Part shown: positions 59,985-64,000 of the stretch, in pieces
Numbering within the stretch: the first letter of the stretch is position 1
Layout: every line of letters starts with the position of its first letter
DNA from: Candidatus Amarobacter glycogenicus
Lineage (GTDB): Bacteria; Chloroflexota; Dehalococcoidia; Tepidiformales; Tepidiformaceae
DNA length: 64,000 nucleotides
NCBI GenBank assembly: GCA_016719395.1
Contig: JADJZF010000007.1
Span: 186,001 to 250,000, forward strand
Reading direction: 5' to 3'
The notes under the pieces: model-generated
Databases searched by the model: none
What the model was told of the DNA's origin: nothing
Seen by the model: the letters and a program-made list of their open reading frames with translations, nothing else
Program-made: the position numbers and the translations under genes

Positions 59985-61106
59985 TCAGACCACCAACAGC
60001 CCCAACGGTACAGCCACGATCACCGCGAGGAACACGCCGAGGTTGCGCTGGCTGTGCGTCGCTCGCCCCGCCGTCCACAGGACCGCCCGCGAGTACGGCC
60101 CGTAAGCAAGCAGGAGCACCGCACCCGAGACCAGGCCCACCGCCACCATCTCTGTCAGGACAACGGTGAACGCTGCTGCTCCGCCCAGCACGAGTGCCCC
60201 GGCAAGCGTATCGATGAACGTCGTGATATTGGCACCCATGACGTACGGGATAATCTGCTCTCGCCGTAGATAGCCTTTCAGCGAGAGCGGTACCAGCAAC
60301 GTCAGCGAAATCGAAACGCTGAGCGTCATCGCGGTCACCGCGCAGCCCATCCCGAACATCAGCCACTTCGAATCCAACCGGCGCAACGCTCGCTCGAACC
60401 CGGGCGAACCTGCATCCAGTTGGGGAAGCGCCCGGTCGAACAGCGCGAAACTCCCGAGCAGCACCGCCGCGCCGGTGGCGAACACCAGCGCCGAGGGCAA
60501 CGCATCGTCCAGGAAGTCGACCGGTCCGCCATAAACCGCATCGATCCAGTCAAGCATCCCCGCCGGCGGCGTGAACTGAATCCAGTCGAGCCAGCCGTAG
60601 TGGAGCGACAAGAGCCCAAGAGCCACCGCCGGCCCTTGCGTCGTAAACGTCGTGAGCAACGCAACCACGCCTATCGCGAGACCATCGGGGCTGCGGCGCC
60701 GGCTGAGATACAACACGTAGCCGACGGCGAGCACGATGAACGACGCCCCCAGTCGCGACCCCCCGATGACGGCGAACGCCTCGCGTTCGTTGAACACCCC
60801 GCCCGCGAGGAGCGTGGTCCCGATCGCCGCGACCGGCGACCCGCTGAGTGCGAGGTACGCTGCGAGCCACCCGAAACCCAGCGAATTCACGGGCCCCACA
60901 ATGTCCAGGTTCTCGAGCAGTGGGACGACTGCCCGCGCACCCGTCTTGATGATCTGGAGCGCGAAGACGAACAGGAACAGCCCGCCGCCGGCACTGAAAA
61001 GGCGCAGCCAGGCCCTGGACGCTATTCGGACACGGCGGCCCTGCGGTCGCTCTCGCTCCAGGCCCTCGTCCAACAGGCCAGGAACGACACGGTCTTCAGG
61101 ACTCAC
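59985..61106 (-). CDS. NptA/SLC34-like permease in the sulfate assimilation operon
   Basis: 373 residues with about eight to nine hydrophobic helices. The two inverted repeats show SGSPVAAIGTTLLAGGVF...GGSRLGASFIVLAVG and SVSISLTLLVPLSLKG...VMGANITTFIDTLAGALV; the GANITT stretch is characteristic of Na+/phosphate cotransporters of the NptA/SLC34 group. It starts at a GTG inside the last 11 bases of cysN, so it belongs to the cys operon. Sulfate or another oxyanion is therefore a plausible substrate, inferred from the neighbours. The first 35 residues are hydrophilic and basic. Confidence 0.7.
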   Translation of the reverse strand: MSPEDRVVPGLLDEGLERERPQGRRVRIASRAWLRLFSAGGGLFLFVFALQIIKTGARAVVPLLENLDIVGPVNSLGFGWLAAYLALSGSPVAAIGTTLLAGGVFNEREAFAVIGGSRLGASFIVLAVGYVLYLSRRRSPDGLAIGVVALLTTFTTQGPAVALGLLSLHYGWLDWIQFTPPAGMLDWIDAVYGGPVDFLDDALPSALVFATGAAVLLGSFALFDRALPQLDAGSPGFERALRRLDSKWLMFGMGCAVTAMTLSVSISLTLLVPLSLKGYLRREQIIPYVMGANITTFIDTLAGALVLGGAAAFTVVLTEMVAVGLVSGAVLLLAYGPYSRAVLWTAGRATHSQRNLGVFLAVIVAVPLGLLVV

Positions 61107-62373
61107 TGGCTCGTTCGCCAGGTGAGACGTCCCGGATCATCCCGGCCGCCACCGTGTGGCGCGTCGCCGGGTCGATCAGGATGAAACTCCCGGTATCGCG
61201 ACTCCTCGAATAGGGGTCGGCGAAGAGCGGCTCCATGGTCTTGATGGTGATCCGGCCGATCTCGTTCAGGCTCATCGCGTCGCCCGCGGCGGTTCGCTCC
61301 AGGTCTTCAATCTCGAGGCGGTCATCCAGGGACTCCACCATGCACTTCACCCGCCGCGTGGTGTGCTTGATCCAGAACTGCTGCCGCGGCCGCAGTGCGG
61401 TGGAGTCGCTCATCCAGCAGATGTCCGCCGCGAACCGGTTGGTCGTTGGCAGGGGCGCATCGGCCGTCACGAACATGTACCCCCGGCTGACATCGATGTC
61501 GTCTTCCAGCCGCACCGTCACCGCGTCGCCGCTCTCCGCTGCCGCCAGCCGCTGGTCGAACCGGTCGATCCCGGCCACCCGCGTCGTCTTCCCCACCGGC
61601 AGCACGGTGACGTGGGAGCCGACCTCGAGCACTCCCGCCGCCAGCGTCCCGGCGTAGCCCCGGTAGTCGTGGTGCTCATCTGTCAGGGGGCGGATCACGT
61701 ACTGCACCGGGAATCGGACGTCGGCGTGCCGCGCGGGGTCGCGCACTTCCACGGTCTCCAGGAACTCCAGCAGTGTCGGCCCGGTGTACCAGGGCATGTT
61801 CGGCGCGCCCTCGACGATGTTTTCCCCTGAGACTGCCGACATCGGGATGACCGTCACCCGCGGTACGCCGAGACGCCCCGCAAGCGCGCGGTACTCCCCC
61901 TCGATCTCGTCGTACCGGCTCCGAGACCAGCCCGCCAGGTCCATTTTGTTCACGCAAAGGACCAGATGCTCGATGCCCAGCAGATGCGTCAACGCCGAAT
62001 GCCGCCGGGTCTGCTCAACCACGCCCTTGCGCGCGTCCACCAGGATGAGGGCAAGTTGCGCTGTCGAAGCGCCCGTCACCATGTTCCGCGTGTACTGCAC
62101 ATGTCCGGGCGAGTCCGCGATGATGAATTTGCGCTTCGGCGTTGCGAAATACCGGTACGCCACGTCGATCGTGATGCCCTGCTCCCGCTCGGCGCGCAGC
62201 CCGTCCGTGAGCAGCGCCAGGTTCACATCCCCCAGCCCCTGCGCCGCGCTCGCACGCTCGAGGCTGGCGAGGGTGTCTTCGAACACCTGCTTTGAATCGT
62301 AGAGAAGCCGCCCGATGAGCGTGCTCTTCCCATCGTCGACGGACCCAGCGGTTGCGAGCCGGAGGAGGTCCAT
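61096..62373 (-). CDS. cysN: sulfate adenylyltransferase large subunit (GTPase)
   Basis: 425 residues. GTPase motifs: GSVDDGKSTLIGRLLYDSK (G1), EQGITIDVAYRYF (G2), IADSPGHVQYTRNMVTGAS (G3), VNKMDLAGW (G4). The C-terminal EF-Tu-like barrels follow (FPVQYVIRP, FVTADAPLPTTNRFAADICW). It couples GTP hydrolysis to formation of adenosine 5'-phosphosulfate by CysD. The C-terminus ends without a CysC domain; APS kinase is a separate gene. ATG 62373 shares one base with the cysD stop. Confidence 0.95.
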   Translation of the reverse strand: MDLLRLATAGSVDDGKSTLIGRLLYDSKQVFEDTLASLERASAAQGLGDVNLALLTDGLRAEREQGITIDVAYRYFATPKRKFIIADSPGHVQYTRNMVTGASTAQLALILVDARKGVVEQTRRHSALTHLLGIEHLVLCVNKMDLAGWSRSRYDEIEGEYRALAGRLGVPRVTVIPMSAVSGENIVEGAPNMPWYTGPTLLEFLETVEVRDPARHADVRFPVQYVIRPLTDEHHDYRGYAGTLAAGVLEVGSHVTVLPVGKTTRVAGIDRFDQRLAAAESGDAVTVRLEDDIDVSRGYMFVTADAPLPTTNRFAADICWMSDSTALRPRQQFWIKHTTRRVKCMVESLDDRLEIEDLERTAAGDAMSLNEIGRITIKTMEPLFADPYSRSRDTGSFILIDPATRHTVAAGMIRDVSPGERASES

Positions 62374-63302
62374 CAGAAGTACCCCTCACGTTTGCGGTCT
62401 TCCATCGCCGCTTCCGAAAACTGGTCGTCCGCCCGGCTTTGGCCGCGTTCCGTGATGCGCGTCGCCGCGATTTCCGAGACCACCGTAGAAACCGTCGCAG
62501 CCGTAGAACGGACCGCCGCTGTGCAGGTCATGTCGCCGACCGTCCGGTAACGGACCGAAGCAACGAACGGCTTCTCGCTCGCCAGCGGCGGAAGGTACTC
62601 GCTCACCGCCATCAGCATCCCGTCGCGCTCGAAAACTTCCCGCTCGTGTGCGAAGTAAATCGACGGGATCTCAAGGCCCTCCCGCTCGACATACCGCCAG
62701 ATGTCCAGCTCCGTCCAGTTCGAAAGCGGGAACACGCGCAGATGCTCGCCCCGCACATGCATCCCGTTGAACAGGTGCCACAGCTCCGGCCGCTGGTTCC
62801 GAGGGTCCCACTGCCCGAACTCATCGCGGAACGAAAAGACGCGTTCCTTCGCACGCGCCTTCTCTTCATCTCGTCTCGCCCCTCCGATGGCGGCATCCAG
62901 TTGATGCTCCGCAATCGCCTCAAGCAGCACCGGCGTCTGCAACCGGTTACGCGAGGCACGCGCACCGCGCTCTTCTACGAGCTCGCCGCGGTCGATGGCC
63001 TCTTGTACCGAGGCCACGATCAGCCGCGCCCCAAGCTCCGCGACTCGCCGGTCCCGGAACTCAACGACCTCCGGAAAGTTATGTCCTGTATCGACATGCA
63101 TCACCGGAAACGGGATCTTCGCCGGCCAGAACGCCTTCTCCGCAATGCGCAGGAGGACGATCGAGTCCTTCCCCCCGGAGAACAGCAACACCGGACGCTC
63201 GAACTCGGCCGCGACCTCTCGCATGATGAAAATCGCCTCGGCCTCGAGCATTTCGAGCACCGAATCGTGGAGGACCGGGACCGAAGCTTCTTCCGTCGTC
63301 AC
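62373..63302 (-). CDS. cysD: sulfate adenylyltransferase small subunit
   Basis: 309 residues. The PP-loop SGGKDSIVLLRIAEKAFWP at about residues 42-60, HVDTGHNFPEVVEFRD, AIGGARRDEEKARAKERVFSF and FPLSNWTELDIWRYVEREG are the standard CysD motifs, and the C-terminal SEAAMEDRKREGYF end is canonical. It adenylates sulfate with ATP. It overlaps cysC upstream by 4 bases and cysN downstream by 1. Confidence 0.96.
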   Translation of the reverse strand: MTTEEASVPVLHDSVLEMLEAEAIFIMREVAAEFERPVLLFSGGKDSIVLLRIAEKAFWPAKIPFPVMHVDTGHNFPEVVEFRDRRVAELGARLIVASVQEAIDRGELVEERGARASRNRLQTPVLLEAIAEHQLDAAIGGARRDEEKARAKERVFSFRDEFGQWDPRNQRPELWHLFNGMHVRGEHLRVFPLSNWTELDIWRYVEREGLEIPSIYFAHEREVFERDGMLMAVSEYLPPLASEKPFVASVRYRTVGDMTCTAAVRSTAATVSTVVSEIAATRITERGQSRADDQFSEAAMEDRKREGYF

Positions 63303-63928
63303 CGAACCGCCTCCGCCGCCCGCGCGATAAGCCCTTCCCGTTCCAGGTACCCGAGCACGCGGTCAATCGAGGCTTCGAGCGGCTCCTGCCCGGTCGGGAT
63401 CACAATCTCCGGAGCGGCCGGCGGCTCATACGGGTCATCGATACCGGTGAAGCCCGGGCGCTTGCCCGCCCGCGCCTCCGCGTAAAGCCCCTTCACGTCC
63501 CGAGCCTCGCACTCCTCGAGACTGGCGGCGACGTGTGCCTCGATGAACCGCACTCCGTCAGCCTCGACCATCCGCCGCACGGCGTCCCGCGTTTCCCGGT
63601 ACGGCGAAATCGCCGCGCTGATGACGCCCACGCCGTTTCGCGCGAGAAGGTTCGCAACGAATCCGATCCGCAGAATGTTGGTGTCGCGGTCCTCCCGGCT
63701 GAATCCGAGACCTTTTGAGAGGTTCAGCCGCACCTCGTCGCCGTCGAGTACCTCGATCTTCCGCCCGCGTCCGCGCAGCAAAGGCGCCACCGCCTCGGTC
63801 AACGTCGATTTGCCGGCCCCCGAAAGGCCGGTGAACCAGAGTACGAAGCCGGTCTCGCTGTTCAAGCGCACCTCGGGGTTGGTGGGGTGTTCTGCATCGT
63901 CGGTACGGCCTACGTGTGGAGGCCGCAC
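63299..63928 (-). CDS. cysC: adenylylsulfate kinase
   Basis: 209 residues in the longest frame. P-loop FTGLSGAGKSTLTEAVA, VLDGDEVRLNLSKGLGFSREDRDTNILRIG, ISAAISPYRETRDAVRRMV and DPYEPPAAPEIVI are all present. It phosphorylates APS to PAPS. The start is uncertain: a GTG at 63928 lies right after the AAGGAGGA of the preceding gene, while a GTG at 63871, giving 190 residues and VRLNSETGFVLWF, is closer to the usual N-terminus. It is cotranscribed with cysH upstream. Confidence 0.93.
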   Translation of the reverse strand: MRPPHVGRTDDAEHPTNPEVRLNSETGFVLWFTGLSGAGKSTLTEAVAPLLRGRGRKIEVLDGDEVRLNLSKGLGFSREDRDTNILRIGFVANLLARNGVGVISAAISPYRETRDAVRRMVEADGVRFIEAHVAASLEECEARDVKGLYAEARAGKRPGFTGIDDPYEPPAAPEIVIPTGQEPLEASIDRVLGYLEREGLIARAAEAVR

Positions 63929-64000
63929 TCCTCCTTGTCAAAGCCCTGCCAACGTCCTGCGCGTCCCTGTACGCCCGGTAGCGTGCAGTTGTAACAACCG
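63910..64000 (-). CDS. cysH: phosphoadenylylsulfate reductase, C-terminal end only
   Basis: The right edge of the window holds the last 29 residues of a gene read on the minus strand, ending at TAG 63912-63910. The sequence has GCYNCTLPGVQGRAGRWQ followed by GFDKEECGLHT, which is the terminus of CysH, including the Cys of the catalytic ECGLHT motif; the Cys-x2-Cys pair upstream is typical of the iron-sulfur APS-reductase type. The start is outside the window. The cysC frame begins inside its end. A reductase of this type makes sulfite from APS or PAPS. Confidence 0.9.
   Translation of the reverse strand, partial: GCYNCTLPGVQGRAGRWQGFDKEECGLHT

Noticed and set aside
1..64000. CRISPR arrays, insertion sequences, integrases and phage genes
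   Set aside because: No regularly spaced repeats, transposase or integrase motifs, or terminal inverted repeats were found while reading both strands.

Overview
The window is a GC-rich, densely packed bacterial chromosome segment with about 65 protein genes and one tRNA. Three features point to Chloroflexota, perhaps Dehalococcoidia-like, with Actinobacteriota as the main alternative. These are coenzyme F420 genes (a fused CofG/CofH-type FbiC plus F420-dependent oxidoreductases), simple lipoproteins with acidic stretches after the lipobox cysteine, and an IlvC of the long class. The lineage is an inference; there is no rRNA in the window to settle it. Nothing looks phage-like, and there is no recognisable insertion sequence or CRISPR array.

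Layout. 1-9 kb: miscellaneous metabolism and cell wall genes (P-loop kinase-like proteins, crotonase, VanY-type peptidase, two alpha/beta hydrolases, a lytic transglycosylase, DinB, PHP, LysR beside a deazaflavin-dependent nitroreductase-like protein). 9-13.2 kb: a 2-oxoacid:ferredoxin oxidoreductase pair (korAB) flanked by two CBS-domain proteins. 13.4-22.7 kb: an HD-GYP-like protein, a lipoprotein, a hydrolase, an abnormal G/C homopolymer stretch, a methyltransferase, a MocR regulator, a broken ArsR/SufR-like regulator and a YtcJ-like amidohydrolase. 22.8-28.3 kb: a VWA protein and its MoxR/CbbQ-type AAA+ partner, a phosphoesterase and coaE. 28.3-38.6 kb: VOC protein, HxlR regulator divergent from fbiC, an MFS transporter, then a tightly coupled operon of two family III CoA-transferases, an epoxide-hydrolase-like protein, a hydrolase-adenylate cyclase fusion and a nitroreductase, ending at tRNA-Arg(CCG). 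38.7-45.1 kb: a minus-strand run def, eno, two DinB proteins, a hypothetical, a lipoprotein, ilvE and a PH-domain membrane protein. 45.2-51.7 kb: an unusual spacer with a duplicated 24-bp repeat, nadB-nadC, then an F420-dependent LLM oxidoreductase followed by dxr-rseP. 51.8-60 kb: M1 aminopeptidase, SnoaL-like protein, ilvC, and a second CoA-transferase pair separated by an unknown 158-residue protein. 60-64 kb: a sulfate assimilation operon cysH(partial)-cysC-cysD-cysN followed by an SLC34/NptA-like permease.

How the genes work together. FbiC makes the deazaflavin core of F420, used by the LLM protein and probably by the Ddn-like protein. The CoA-transferases, crotonase, hydrolases and 2-oxoacid:ferredoxin oxidoreductase suggest breakdown of organic acids through CoA thioesters. 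dxr-rseP, def, eno, coaE, nadBC, ilvC and ilvE are housekeeping.

Quality. Nine genes are split by apparent one-base frameshifts with both halves conserved, and there is a run of G/C homopolymers at 17.0-17.3 kb. Indel errors in the assembly are the likeliest cause, so the entries marked pseudogene should be read as frameshifted, not necessarily dead.
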